NCBI GenBank assembly: GCA_029960065.1
Contig: JASCOF010000005.1
Coordinates: 186,001 to 250,000, forward strand
Direction: 5' to 3'
Source: Flavobacteriaceae bacterium PS02336
GTDB lineage: Bacteria > Bacteroidota > Bacteroidia > Flavobacteriales > Flavobacteriaceae
DNA: 64,000 nucleotides
Positions 1 through 12,300 of this stretch are shown in pieces; positions within the stretch are counted from its first letter, which is position 1; every line of letters starts with the position of its first letter. Both the position numbers and the translations under genes were made by a program. The notes beneath the pieces are model-generated. The model searched no databases. It was not told the DNA's origin and was given only the letters and a program-made list of their open reading frames with translations.

Positions 1-1
1 T

Positions 2-3000
2 GTCTTAAACGTAATTAGTGGATTTACTTATACTTTTAGTGTGGGTAATATATGGAATACTACAGGTGGTAGTGATATTGAATATTTAGCTGTTTTTAAT
101 GATGCGACTGGCAATGCGTTTTTAGCGGGAAGTCCTTCTAATAATAATGGAGCGACAATTACTTGGAAATCAAATTTCTCTGGTAAGATCAGGATTTTGC
201 TTTTAAGAGGATATTCATGTGCAAGTACTACAAGCACTTCAACAGGAACTATTACAATGACATTAAACTCTGTAGGGAATGATCTTGACGATCAGACTAT
301 TGCAGGGACCGATGTGTGGAGAGGGCATATATATAATTGGAGCAGTGCGACTTTGCCACCAGGAGGTACATCGCCAGCAGCACCAGCTTCAACAACACCT
401 TTTACTAGTGCAGAATATGCAGGTTATTATGATATGGGTTCGGAAACAATACCTGTAGGGTATAATTTTGGAGGGGATGGAGCTTGTTTAAATGTTTTTT
501 CAAATAATACACAACGTGCTAGTATTTACACAGAGACTTTCGCAGTAAGATATAGAATGAAATCGAACAGAGCCGCTGGTTGTTATTTGGTTACAGTTAG
601 AGGAGATGATGGAGTAAGACTTTATGCAGATAACGTTAGAGTTTTGATGAATGGAAACAACAGTCTACTACAGAATATGCTAATTTATTGGTTTATCTAA
701 AAGGCCCCGCAGCAGGTGGAAGTGATTTAATTTTAGATTATTACGAAAATGGTGGAGGAAATCAGGTGAGTTTCAGTATTACTCCATTTGATGCGAACTC
801 AAATACGATTGTTGCCCCTACACCGTCGTCAGTCTGTAGCAATACGCAGCCAAATACGATTGACGGATCGTCTTATTTATACAACGGTTCATCAGTAAAC
901 CCTACAATAAAATACCAGTGGCAGAGAGCGACCAATGCTAATGGTCCGTGGTTAGATGTAGCTGGGGAAACAAATGAAGATTACAGACCTGCTGCTATAA
1001 CTACGACAACTCCGGTTGTGAATTATTATCGTAGAGTGGTTTCTGCAGCGGCTTCAAATGCTTCGGCATGTACTTGGAATAGTAATGTGATTAGTATTAC
1101 AACAGGAGCAAGTGGACCAATGACAGTTCCTGTTGCAAATGCAGCTACTGCCGTAACATGTTCTAGTTTTACAGCAAGTTGGAGTTCAATTGCTTCAGCC
1201 TCAAGTTATAGAATAGATGTAGCTACAAGTAATAGCTTTACTACAGGAAGTATTCTTCCAGCATATAATAATTTAGACTTAGGACTGGTTACGTCTTTTA
1301 ATGTAACAGGGCTAAGTACTACGAATACTACCTATTATTATAGAATAAGAGCTTATAATGTATGTGGTAATGCTACGACTGCTCCTTCCACTAGTATTAC
1401 AGTAGGTATGACTTCTCCAACAGTTACAATTGGAGGAACTACTACTGTCTGTCAAAATGCGACCTCGCCTTCAGTAAGCTTTACAAATTCACAAAATTCT
1501 GCAATTACGGTTACCTATAATATAAATGGCGGAACAAATACAACTTTAAATGTACCAGCTAATTCAGTGGTTTACGTTGTTGCTCCAACTACTGCAAGTG
1601 GTACTTTTGCATATAATTTGGTAAGTGCAGTTTATCAGGCTGTGCCAACTTGTTCACAGAATCTTACAGGTTCTGCAACAATCACCGTAAACCCAGTTCA
1701 CACTATAACCGCAGGATCAAATCAAACTGTTTGTCAGAATAATACCATGACAAACATAACGATGACATTAGGCGGAGGAGCAACAGGAGCAACTGTTACG
1801 GGATTACCTGCGGGAGTGACATATTCAGTGAGCGGAACTACTTTGACTATTAGCGGTGCACCAACCGTAAGTGGTCAATTTACTTATAATGTTACTACAA
1901 CTGGAAATTCATGTACTGTGGCAACTACAAGTGGAGTTATCACAGTTGGAGTTGGTAATAATACTATTTCATATTCAAATGGTACATCAGGATCAGTTTG
2001 TGGATCAGCGGCTGAAAATGGAGTAGTTAATTTTATTGCTCCAGCGGGTACTTACTTTAATGCTGTTCGATTTGCAAGTTATGGTTTACCTGTAGGTACT
2101 ACATGCGGTGCATATTCAATTGGCAGTTGTCATTCAAATACAAGTCAGTCGGTAACAGAAGGTTTTCTTTTAGGAAATTCTAATACCGTTTCTTTTTCCG
2201 CTAGCAATGGTAATTTTGGAGATCCATGTTATAACACTGTTAAAAACTATAGGGGATATGCATCTTATTCTATGCCAATCTGTTCAGGAACAGCACCAGG
2301 AACAATATCTGGAAGCGACCCAACAGGAAGTGGTACTTATAATTATCAATGGCAAAGCAGTACAGCAGCTACGGGGCCTTTCGCATCTATTACAGGTGCT
2401 AATGATAAAGATTACACACCAGGGGCATTGACAGTATCAACTTACTTCCGTAGAGTTGTTACTTCGGGAACATGTACGAATACATCAGCTATTGTTTTAA
2501 TAAAAGTGAATCCGTTGCCAACAATAGCAACTGCGGCAACAACTTCTGCAGTTTGTTATGGAGCAACAAATGCTACCTTGGCTTATACAGGAACAACGGG
2601 AACACCTACAACTTATAGTATAACTTGGAATACTTCGCCTGCAAATACTTTTGCCTCAGTAACAGATGCTTCGCTTCCAGCAAGTCCTATTTCTATAACG
2701 ATTCCTTCTACGGCAGCTGCCAATACATATACAGGAACAATAACTGTGAAAAATGCAAATGGATGTGTATCTACAGGAAATAGCTTCACTTTAACTGTTC
2801 GTCCTCAATTTACAGCAGGTGAAATTCAGACAACGGGCCAAACTATTTGCGCTGGAGAAACTCCTACTCAAATTGGTAGTACAACAGCAGCAAGTGGAGG
2901 TAATGGAGTAATTACTTATCAATGGACGGCAAATGGGGTTAACATAACAAGTGCAAACGGCAGTACATATACTCCTCCGGCTGGATTAAACACAACAACA

Positions 3001-4917
3001 ACTTATACACGATTAGCAAGTGATGGAACTTGTAATACAACTCCAACAGCAGCAACAGGAAGCTGGGTTGTTACAGTTCGTCAAATAGAAAATGCTCCAA
3101 CACCTGGTGCAACTACAAACGTAACCTGTCTAAACCAAGGAACGGTTGTTTTAAGCAATCTTCCAACAGGTGCTTGGCAGATTAATCAAACAGGACCTGG
3201 TACAGCGACGAGTTCTTTCACAGGTACTGGAACACCATATACTGTTACAGGTTTAGCTGCGGGAGCTTATAAATTTTCCGTACAAACAGCTACTACTTGT
3301 GTATCAGCAGAAACAACGCCTGTAACGATTACAGACCAATCATCAACAACTTGGAATGGCTCAGGCTGGTCTCATGGAGATCCTGATCTTACTAAAAGCG
3401 TAATTATTGCTTCAACAGCTGGAAATCCTTTCGCAGCGGATATCGAGGCTTGTTCCTTAACGATTAGTGTTCCTAATGCAACAGGAGATCCTGTGGTCAC
3501 AGTTCCAGAAGGAATTACTTTAACGATTACTAATGCAGTAACTTCTAACGGAAAACTGGTTTTTGAGAATAATGCAAGTTTAGTACAGACTACAAATGCA
3601 GTAAACACAGGAGAAATTGTCTATAAAAGAAAAGCTTCATTGCGTCGTTATGATGCGACGTACTGGTCAATGCCGGTTACGAAGTCTGGTTTTCAGATGA
3701 GTGATTTCTCACCAAATACTTTATCAGATAAATATTTTATTTTTGATCCTAATACAGCAAAATGGGCAGAGGTGCCTAATGGAAATTTACCAATGGAAAA
3801 GGGCAAAGGATATAATATCAGGGCTCCTCAAACCCACCCTGTAGATACCCCTGCTGAATTTACTGGAATCTTCACGGGAATTCCTAATAATGGCGATTTC
3901 AATCTATCTGTAGATAGCGGAAAATGGTACTTAATAGGTAACCCTTATCCTTCTGCTGTAAATGCAGTTCAGTTTTTAACAGATAATTCTGGAATGGGTG
4001 CTTTATACTTCTGGGAACATAAAAGTCTTCCTATTCTTTTCCCTGATGGTAAATACTATTATATGGACGATTATCTAGTAGTTAACAGTTTAGGATCTAA
4101 TGGTTTTTTTGATGGAAATATTGCGGCAGCTCAAGGTTTTCTTGTAAAAGCAGGTTCAACAACGATCAACTTTAGAAATAATCGCCGAGTAAAAGGCAAT
4201 AACAGCCAGTTTTTCAAAACTGCCGGATCTGAGATTGAAAGACACCGTTTATGGGTAAACCTTAAAAATGACAGCGGTGTTTCTAAGCAGATTTTATTAG
4301 GATATGCCACAGGTGCAACTAACACAACTGATGCTGATTTTGATGCTCTTACTATGGGAAGCACAACAGAGTTCTACAGCATCAACAATGCTAAAAAACT
4401 GACTATACAAGGACGTGCACTTCCTTTTGATAAGAGCGACTTAGTTCCGTTAGGTATTAAACTTCCTGCAGAAGGCAGTTACACCATAACAATCGATCAC
4501 GCGGACGGATTTTTTAATGATGGTCAAGATGTGTTCTTAGAAGATAAAACAACTGGAAAAATTACCAATCTGCGTACTTCAGATTACACATTTACATCTG
4601 CTGCGGGATCATTCAACAGCCGTTTTGTAATTAGTTATACGAATAAAACATTGGGAACTGATGATTTTGAAAATCTTGAAAATGGTGTTTTAGTTTCTGT
4701 TAAAGATAAAGTGGTAAAAATCACATCTTCAAAAGAAAGTATAAAACAGGTCACTATTTTTAATATTGGTGCACAGTTGATTTATAATAAGAATAATGTG
4801 AATTCGTCAGAATTACAGATTTCTAATTTGAATTCGAGCGATCAAGCATTATTAGTAAAAATTACTTTAGAAAACGGACATACATTTACTAAGAAGATTA
4901 TCTACAGTACTTTATAA
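2..4917 (+). CDS. Large T9SS type-C surface protein (5' partial, one frameshift)
   Basis: The reading frame is already open at the first base and continues to 645. It then moves to another frame, where it runs to the TAA at 4915-4917. A single missing T in the T run 642-645 restores one protein, so the Met at 688 is internal. Modules seen in order are a PA14-like domain (about 385-790, broken by the frameshift), a fibronectin type III-like domain (about 1130-1410), several Ig/PKD-like threonine- and glycine-rich modules, a SUEL-lectin-like domain (about 1950-2283), and the C-terminal module shared with the next two genes (from about 3340). The last 80 or so residues resemble the T9SS type-C sorting domain of F. 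johnsoniae ChiA. It is probably a cell-surface or released adhesin. The substrate is unknown. If the frameshift is real, the exported N-terminal part would lose its sorting tail. Confidence 0.8.
642..645 (+). other. Apparent -1 frameshift in a T run
   Basis: Upstream the protein reads GDDGVRLYADNVRV in frame 2. Adding one T to this four-T run continues it as FDEWKQQSTTEYANLLVYL in frame 1, which is a sensible PA14-like continuation. Without the T, frame 2 stops at 700. It may be a sequencing error, a true mutation, or phase variation in a short homopolymer. Confidence 0.75.
1950..2283 (+). other. SUEL (rhamnose/galactose-binding) lectin-like domain
   Basis: Within the first surface protein. 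The segment has the layout of the SUEL lectin family: a start like VNFIAPAGTYFNAVRFASYG, spaced cysteines (VCGS, TTCGAYS, GSCHSN), and an end with ASNGNFGDPC followed by a K-x-Y-x-G-Y strand. The family consensus near the end is A-x-N-x-x-FGDPC-x-GT-x-K. Family members bind L-rhamnose or D-galactose, so this part may be a sugar-binding module. Assigned from motif recall, not from a profile search. Confidence 0.6.
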
Positions 4918-4936
4918 TTTAAATCCGAAATAATTT

Positions 4937-4970
4937 AAAGTCCATTCTGTAAAAAGAATGGACTTTTTTT
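4937..4970 (+). terminator. Rho-independent terminator
   Basis: A perfect 12-bp stem (arm AAAGTCCATTCT) with a 6-nt loop, ending in a run of T. It closes the first surface-protein gene. Confidence 0.9.
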
Positions 4971-5065
4971 ATGCAGTAATATCCCTAAATCACGGTATTG
5001 TGGTTTTTAATAATACTTTATAGTTTTAGTTTATTCTTACAGATAGTAACTTTAATTTTATTGTT

Positions 5066-8000
5066 TTGATTAAAAAAACACTTTATCTCTTAATTCTAAT
5101 TCTTTTTAATACTGCTCTTATTGCTCAACAAGGAAAAATTGATATTACTTTCAATACCAAAGACGATGGACAAAATGGAGACGGCTTTAATGCTCCAGTA
5201 AGAACACTTCTTTTACAGCGTAATAACCATTTAATTACTGGCGGTGATTATGTAAGTTTAAACGGAATCCAGGTTTCATATTTAACCTGCTTAAATCCTG
5301 ATGGGTCAATTGACGAAAATTTTAATACAGGAACAGGTTTTAACGGCAAGGTCTACGCTTCCTATTTACAAGAGGATGGTAAAATTATTGTTGGAGGAAG
5401 TTTTACAACTTATAACGGAATTAGTGTTGGAAGATTGATTCGTTTAAATTCTGACGGTTCTTATGATGCTAGTTTTAATACAACAGTAGGAGCAACAACC
5501 GGAATTGTTTATGATATTGCTGCGCAGGAGGATGGTAAAATAATCATTGTGGGAAGTTTTACAAAATACAATACTGTTACCGTAAATCGAGTTGCTCGTT
5601 TATTTCCCAATGGCACGCTCGACACTTCTTTTTTAACAGGGAATGGCTCAGCCTTAAATATTACTCACGTTTGTATCACATCTAGCAAAAAAATACTTCT
5701 AACAGGCAACTTTATTGCTTTTAATAACTTATCAGCCAATAGAATAATTAGACTCAACGAAAATGGAAGCATTGATCGAAGTTTTGATTCTGGAACTGGA
5801 TTTAATGATGATGTTAATGCCATTGCCCTACGTCCAGATGGGAAAATAATTTTGGGAGGGAATTTCACCACCTATAAAGACATAGCAGCGAATAGAATAA
5901 TTTGTTTAAATGAAGATGGAACAAGAGATGACAGTTTTCAAGTAGGCACAGGTTTTAGTAAAGAAGGCATTCAAGTGTTAAAGATTAACTCAAATAATGA
6001 TGTCATGGTTGGCGGCTCTTTTACTGGATTCTATAATAATAGTGAGGTTAATAGATTAGTTTTTCTAAATGCCGACGGAACATTAAATGCCGATTTTGAT
6101 ATTGGAACAGGACCAGCATCGGCTTCTGTTTTATGCTTAGAATTAGGTGATGATGGATCTTGGTTTGTTGGCGGTTCTTTTTCTGTCTTCGATGGATTAA
6201 ATCAAGGTAGATTAGTTAAAATAAGTACCGAAGGTGAGCGTGACACAGCGTATTTGTCCTCAGGAATCGGATTTGATAATGCTGTTAATAGTATTTTACC
6301 ACTGCAAAACAAAAAGATAATTGTTGGAGGCAATTTTAAAAAATTTAATGGAGAAACCGCTTCTAGGATTACTTGCCTTTTTGAGAATGGATCGATTGAT
6401 AATACTTTTAATTCTGGAAATTCAGGGGCTAATAATTCGGTAAAAACAGCAGTTTGTCAAGCCGATGGAAAGATAATTCTTGGAGGCAGTTTTACAAAGT
6501 ATAATGATGTTACAGTTAGCAAAATAGTTCGAATTACATCAAACGGAGAAATCGATAATTTTTTTAGTATTGAAGAGGTGTATGATGGACAAATTTATAC
6601 ACTAGCCGTTCAGAAAGACCAGAAAATTATAGCTGCAGGTAGTTTTACAAAATACAACAAATCTACAGTTAATGCTGGCAGAATCATTAGATTACTTCCA
6701 GATGGAACAAGAGATCCAGGTTTTAACACAGGTTATGGAGCAGACGGAATTATTGAAACGGTAGTGGTACAATTGGATGGAAAAATTTTAGTTGGAGGTC
6801 ATTTTAAAAATTTTAATGATTTGCCTTTTGCAGGTCTCGTACGCTTAAATTCTGATGGAAGCATCGATACAGGTTTTAACATTCAGGAAGGTTTTGATAA
6901 ATATGTTTACACAATTGCAGTACAAGCAGATCAAAAGATAATTGTTGGAGGAAATTTTCTAACGTTTAATCGAGTTTCACAAAAAAGAATCCTCAGATTA
7001 AATAGTGACGGAAGTCTTGATACAACCTTTGATTCAGGAACAGGTTTTAGTAAAGGAGATGTTCGAAGTATTTTAATACAGCCAGATGGGAGAATATTGG
7101 TTGGAGGTGCTTTTTCTGGAACCTACAAAAATGTAGCAGCTTTAAGGCTCATCCGACTTCAGCCTTCAGGAGATTATGATAATTCTTTTGAAGCAGATTT
7201 AAACAATTCACTTTTTGCAATGAATTTTTCAGCCGATTATCGATTATTAGTTGGAGGAAATTTTAACTCTGTATCCGGTATTTCAAAACATAGAATTGCC
7301 CAGTTAAAACTTTGTGTTAATACTACAGTCTGGAATGGAGGTTCATGGTCAAATGGTTTTCCTTCAGCCGGAAAAGAGGTTTGTTTTAAAGAAAATTATT
7401 TTAGTTTAACAACAGCCAATATGTGTGGTTGCAGTATCGATCAGGACAAAACGGTAGTATTGCTCGAGAAGAATAACTTAGAATTAGAATTTGCATATAG
7501 TGGTTTAGGTACTTTAGTTATAGAAGATGGTGCTAGTTTGTTTCAATCAGATGATGATATCGTAAATACAGGAGTTATTCATCTAAAAAGAAAAACAACA
7601 CCAGTAATGCGTTATGATGTGACTTACTGGTCTTCGCCTGTAGATCATCAGAAAATGTGTGATCTTTCTCCAGAAACGCTGAATGATAAATATTATTGGT
7701 ACGATCCTCTTTCTGGATGGAATGTTGATTTTGGAGGAAGTACGACTATGATTCCTGGTCAGGGATACAGCATAAGAGCTCCGCAAAGTTATTCACTTTC
7801 AGATCGTACGATATTTGAAGGTATTTTTAAAGGAGTTCCGAATAATGGTAAAGTAGAAGCTGCTTTAGGAACGGGAAATGGTTATTATTTAGTCGGAAAT
7901 CCATATCCATCTGCGATCAGTGCAGATGCTTTTTTAAAACTTAATTCTTCAAAAATAAAAGGAGCGCTGTATTTTTGGACTCACAATGAACCTCCCAAAA

Positions 8001-8920
8001 ATTATGTGTCTTCTAATGATAGTTTTGCAGTTTATAATCTTTTAGGAGGTGTTGCAACAAGACCTTCTTTGGCTTTAGGGGTAAATAATGAAGCTCCAGA
8101 CGGTAGTATAGCATCAGGACAAGGTTTTTTTGTAAAAAGTAAGATGGCAGGCAAGTTGGAATTTAGTAATAATATGCGCGTTTTAGGAAGTAACAGCGCT
8201 TTTTTTAAACCTGCCAAAAATTCGAAAACAGAAAAGAGTAAAGATGAAAAATATCGTTTTTGGCTGAATCTTAAAGACAACGATAATCGGTTCAAACAAA
8301 TTCTATTAGGTTATGCTGATGGAGCTTCCAACGGTTTTGATGAAAATTATGATGCAGATTATTGGAGTTCTAGTCAAGGATGGGATTTTTATAGTATAGT
8401 AGAGAATAAAAAATTAGCGATTCAAGGAAGAGGTATGCCTTGGGACGAAAGCGATTCAATTGTTCTGGGATATAAGCTCAATGCAAAAGGGATTTTTTAT
8501 TTAGAGGTAGATCATCAAGATACATTTTTTGATGGACGAACTATTTTTTTGATAGATAAAACTTTAGGAAAAACACACAATCTGACAGAGCTCCCTTATG
8601 AATTCGAATCTGAAGCGGGAACCTTTAATGAACGTTTTCTTTTAGTTTATAGTAATAATTCGCTGGAACTCCCCAAGAACGAAAAGAAAATAGAAAGAGT
8701 TTTAGTAGCAGTTAAAAATCATATTATTACTATTGAATCCTTAGATGAGAATATTAAAGAAATTGAAATATATGATAGCTCTGGAAAACAATTGTATATA
8801 AAAAACATCTCGGAAACAAGAAAAGCAACTATACCAAATTTAGCTTCTTCTCATCAAGTTTTATTCGTTAAAGTGTTTACGGAAAATGGTAATTCGATTT
8901 CAAAAAAAGTGATTTTTTGA
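5066..8920 (+). CDS. Delta-60 repeat protein with T9SS type-C tail
   Basis: 1284 residues, starting at a TTG codon. No ATG lies at a suitable place, and the TTG gives a clean signal peptide (IKKTLYLLILILF, cleavage near ALIA-QQG). Residues of about 20-760 hold fourteen copies of a delta-60 type repeat. Each has a core like DGKIIVGGSFTTYNG followed by RLNSDGSxDxxFNTGTGF about 25 residues on. Such repeats are thought to form beta-propellers. From about residue 765 the protein carries the same module as its two neighbours: WNGGSW, YDVTYWSSPV, GNPYPSAI, ASGQGFFVK, then a type-C T9SS tail. It is likely exported and surface-attached. The ligand is unknown. The gene stands alone between its own terminators. 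Confidence 0.85.
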   Translation: MIKKTLYLLILILFNTALIAQQGKIDITFNTKDDGQNGDGFNAPVRTLLLQRNNHLITGGDYVSLNGIQVSYLTCLNPDGSIDENFNTGTGFNGKVYASYLQEDGKIIVGGSFTTYNGISVGRLIRLNSDGSYDASFNTTVGATTGIVYDIAAQEDGKIIIVGSFTKYNTVTVNRVARLFPNGTLDTSFLTGNGSALNITHVCITSSKKILLTGNFIAFNNLSANRIIRLNENGSIDRSFDSGTGFNDDVNAIALRPDGKIILGGNFTTYKDIAANRIICLNEDGTRDDSFQVGTGFSKEGIQVLKINSNNDVMVGGSFTGFYNNSEVNRLVFLNADGTLNADFDIGTGPASASVLCLELGDDGSWFVGGSFSVFDGLNQGRLVKISTEGERDTAYLSSGIGFDNAVNSILPLQNKKIIVGGNFKKFNGETASRITCLFENGSIDNTFNSGNSGANNSVKTAVCQADGKIILGGSFTKYNDVTVSKIVRITSNGEIDNFFSIEEVYDGQIYTLAVQKDQKIIAAGSFTKYNKSTVNAGRIIRLLPDGTRDPGFNTGYGADGIIETVVVQLDGKILVGGHFKNFNDLPFAGLVRLNSDGSIDTGFNIQEGFDKYVYTIAVQADQKIIVGGNFLTFNRVSQKRILRLNSDGSLDTTFDSGTGFSKGDVRSILIQPDGRILVGGAFSGTYKNVAALRLIRLQPSGDYDNSFEADLNNSLFAMNFSADYRLLVGGNFNSVSGISKHRIAQLKLCVNTTVWNGGSWSNGFPSAGKEVCFKENYFSLTTANMCGCSIDQDKTVVLLEKNNLELEFAYSGLGTLVIEDGASLFQSDDDIVNTGVIHLKRKTTPVMRYDVTYWSSPVDHQKMCDLSPETLNDKYYWYDPLSGWNVDFGGSTTMIPGQGYSIRAPQSYSLSDRTIFEGIFKGVPNNGKVEAALGTGNGYYLVGNPYPSAISADAFLKLNSSKIKGALYFWTHNEPPKNYVSSNDSFAVYNLLGGVATRPSLALGVNNEAPDGSIASGQGFFVKSKMAGKLEFSNNMRVLGSNSAFFKPAKNSKTEKSKDEKYRFWLNLKDNDNRFKQILLGYADGASNGFDENYDADYWSSSQGWDFYSIVENKKLAIQGRGMPWDESDSIVLGYKLNAKGIFYLEVDHQDTFFDGRTIFLIDKTLGKTHNLTELPYEFESEAGTFNERFLLVYSNNSLELPKNEKKIERVLVAVKNHIITIESLDENIKEIEIYDSSGKQLYIKNISETRKATIPNLASSHQVLFVKVFTENGNSISKKVIF

Positions 8921-8937
8921 TCCATTCTTCTTCATTT

Positions 8938-8976
8938 AAAAAAAGCCTTTTGCAAAAATATGTAAAAGGTTTTTTT
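8938..8976 (+). terminator. Rho-independent terminator
   Basis: An A tract, the stem CCTTTT/AAAAGG, and a run of seven T, 18 bases after the stop codon of the delta-60 protein. Confidence 0.8.
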
Positions 8977-9301
8977 ATGTTCATTTCTAGTTATGTTTTT
9001 GTATTTCAGTGTTTTAAATATACTGTTTTTAAATTTTAACAGTTTTTTCTTATTTTTTGTATTTTTTAAGTTTATGCTGTTAAAATTATATGTTTAATAC
9101 TACATTATGAATTTCAATGTAAATAAAATCGTACCTTGTAGTAGTTATTAGTCGGTAAAAAGTAATATAATCCGATAAAAAGCATGTTTTTATAAGCCTT
9201 TATATACATAGTCTTCTTTCTTCAAAAAATAGTTTTGAGTTCTAGTTTACCTGCCAAATTGTAATTAAACAATTATTGTTTTACTCTTAAATCTTATTAT
9301 T
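8977..9301 (+). other. AT-rich intergenic region before the Gly-rich protein gene
   Basis: No ORF of note on either strand. One exact match to the Bacteroidota -7 box (TAGTTTTG, 9230-9237) lies 65 bases before the start codon of the next gene. I see no convincing -33 partner. Nothing else is recognisable. Confidence 0.4.
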
Positions 9302-12300
9302 ATGAGACTAAAATTATCTTTATTTTTCGTTTTTATAAGTATTTATTCATGGTCTCAAACTACCAATACATTTACGACAGGTGGATCATTTGTTGTTGCT
9401 GCAGGTCTTACACAAATAAATACAGAATGTTGGGGAGCCGGTGGATCCGGTGGAGGAAATGATACCGGTATTTCAGCTGGAGGAGGAGGAGGTGGTGGTT
9501 ATACTAAAACTCAATTAACTGTTACTCCAAATTCAATAATTTCATATACTGTTGGGATTGGAGGAGCAGGAACTACAGCGGTTGGTGTAGCAGGGACGGC
9601 TTCTTCTTTTTCAACTGTTACAGCTAATGGCGGTGGCGGCGGAACAAGTGGTACTGGTCTTGCAGCAGGTGTTGGTGGGGCTGGTGGTATAGGTGGTACT
9701 TATACAGGAGGAAAAGGAGCCAACGGAAGTCTTGTTATTGGATTATTATATGCAGGAGGAGGAGGAGGTAGTGCGGGTACTGCCTCAAACGGTACTGCCG
9801 CAACTGGTGGAGCTGGAGCTGCTGCTGTAGCAGGAGGTGGATCAGGTGGATCAGGAGGTGTCTTAACTGGACCTGGTGTCGCTGGTGCTGTACCAGGCGG
9901 TGGCGGTGGCGGCGGTTTGGTTTTGCTTGGAAATAAAAACCTAGGTGGAAGTGGCGGAAACGGACAGATAAGAATAACCTATACATGCCCTAGTTATAGT
10001 ATTACAGCAACAACAGCTAGCAATGCCTGTGTAACGGCAGGAACTTCTTTAATACAGCTGACATCTACTGCGGCTCTTTTACCTCAGGGTAATTATACAG
10101 TGGCTTATACTATTAACAATCCAGCTATTTCTGGTAGTACTGCAATGACAGTCAATGCTACTGGCTCAGGAAGTTTTTCGGTTTCAGGATTGACAACCGT
10201 AGGTACAAGTATTATAACAATAAATACATTAACATCCGGTACTTGCTCTTCAACTATTACTGCAGGAAATACAGCAAATATTGTAGTTTCAGCGGCAAGT
10301 GCAGGAGGGACTGTAGCGGGTGGTACTACAATTTGTAGTGGATCTACAAGCAGCACTTTGACATTGTCAGGACAAACGGGAACAGTTGTAAAATGGCAAT
10401 CTTCTGTTAGTCCATTTTCTACTTGGACAGATATTGCAAGCACTGCAAATATTACAAATTATACATCGGGAGCACTAACACAAACAACTCAGTTTAGAGC
10501 TGTAGTGCAGAATGGACCCTGTATTGCGGCAAATTCTACTCCTACCACTGTAGCTGTAACTGCTTTACCAACTGCTCCAGCAGTTAGTGCAATACAGCCA
10601 AGCTGTCAGAATAATTCAGGAACTATAAATGTTACTTCCCCTGCATCGGGAACAGGATTTACTTACAGTAGAGATGGAGTTGATTTTACAAATACGACAG
10701 GAGTATTTACAGGTCTTGTTCCTGGACCCTATAATATAAAAGTGAGAAATACTGCAACAGGATGTGTTTCTCCAGCGACAGCAATTCCAATAAATCCGCT
10801 TGTTAGTAAAGTATGGAATGGAAGTGTAGATTCCAGCTGGGCAAATCCAGCAAATTGGACTCCATCAGGACCTCCTCTAGCGTCAGATTGTGTTGATATT
10901 CCAAACGTAGGCAATGCACCAGTTATTTCGGGTACAAATGGAACTTTCTATGCGAATCGATTAACGATACAAAATAATGGCTCTTTAACTGTTCAAGGGA
11001 CTAATACAATTACAGTTACGAACGAAGTAACAGTATTAGGCAACGGTCTTTTTACATTTGAGAATAATTCGAGTTTAGTGCAGGTTTCAAACGCTGTGAA
11101 CGTTGGAAACATTGTCTATAAGAGAAATACACAGCCGGTGCGACGCTATGATGCAACACATTGGTCTTCTCCTGTTAGCAGGGTTCCAGCATTTACACTC
11201 CATGATTTAACACCAACCACATTATTGGATAAATATTTTAAATATACTCCGGGAGTTGGATGGGAAACCATTCTTAACGGAACAGAAGAAATGGAAAAAG
11301 GAAGAGGATATAGTATTCGGTCACCACAGCCTTTTGATATTAATAACCCTCAAATTTTTCCAGGTCAATTTACTGGCGTGCCTAATAATGGAGATATTTT
11401 AGGACCGCCTGTTGTAATAGAAAAATACAGCCTTTTAGGAAATCCGTATCCTTCGGCAATTTATGCTGATCGATTTATTTATGATAATCAAGCGAATATT
11501 TACGGAACCATATATATATGGACACACAATACACCGCCGCAACAGAATTCTTCGGGTGACGGAATGTATTATTATAGTAGTAATGATTATGCTATTTATA
11601 ATTTATCAGGCAGTGTTGTAATTGGCGGTATGGTAGGAACTCCGTCTCCAAATCCAGGAAATCAAAGCGCACCTCTTGGATACATTGCTTCTGGGCAAGG
11701 ATTTTTTGTTAAAGCGAAAACAAATCAGAGAGCTCTTTTTACAAATTCTATGCGTGAACCGGGAAATAACAGTCAGTTTTATAAATCCAATGCAGCTAAT
11801 GATATTGAAAGGCATCGAGTTTGGTTAAACTTATACAATTCTCAAGGCGCATTTAAACAGCTTTTAATTGGATATGCCACAGGAGCTACAAATTTTATAG
11901 ACAATAATTTTGATGCGATAAGTCTGGATGCACATCCTATTATAGATTTTTACAGCGTGATCGATGGTAAAAAATTGGTGATTCAAGGACGTGCACTTCC
12001 ATTTGCAGTATCAGATACTATTCAGCTAGGATATAGATCGGCTTTGGATGGTGATTTTACTATAGCAATAGATCATAGAGATGGAAATTTAAGCAATCAG
12101 ACTATTTATCTTCAGGATAATGAAACAAAGAAAGTGCATAATCTTTCTGCTGCAAACTATACTTTTAGAACTGGAATAGGAGTTTTTCAAAAACGTTTTG
12201 TGCTTCGATACACAGATTCTAATGATACTTTAGGTAATGAAGATTTTGCTAGTTTTGACAGAAATATTTCTGTTTCTGTGAAAGTTAAAACCATTAAACT

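Noticed and set aside
688..4917. A separate gene starting at the Met/GTG-like codon at 688
   Set aside because: The protein sequence continues naturally from the upstream frame across a one-base gap at 642-645, and 688 lies inside a domain with no signal peptide.
5126..7310. CRISPR-like array
   Set aside because: The periodic DNA similarity comes from delta-60 protein repeats inside an open reading frame; units are not identical and there are no constant spacers.
9735..10443. Minus-strand ORFs opposite the glycine-rich gene
   Set aside because: They are low-complexity shadows (Leu/Gln/His-rich) of GGA/GGT repeats, with no start context.
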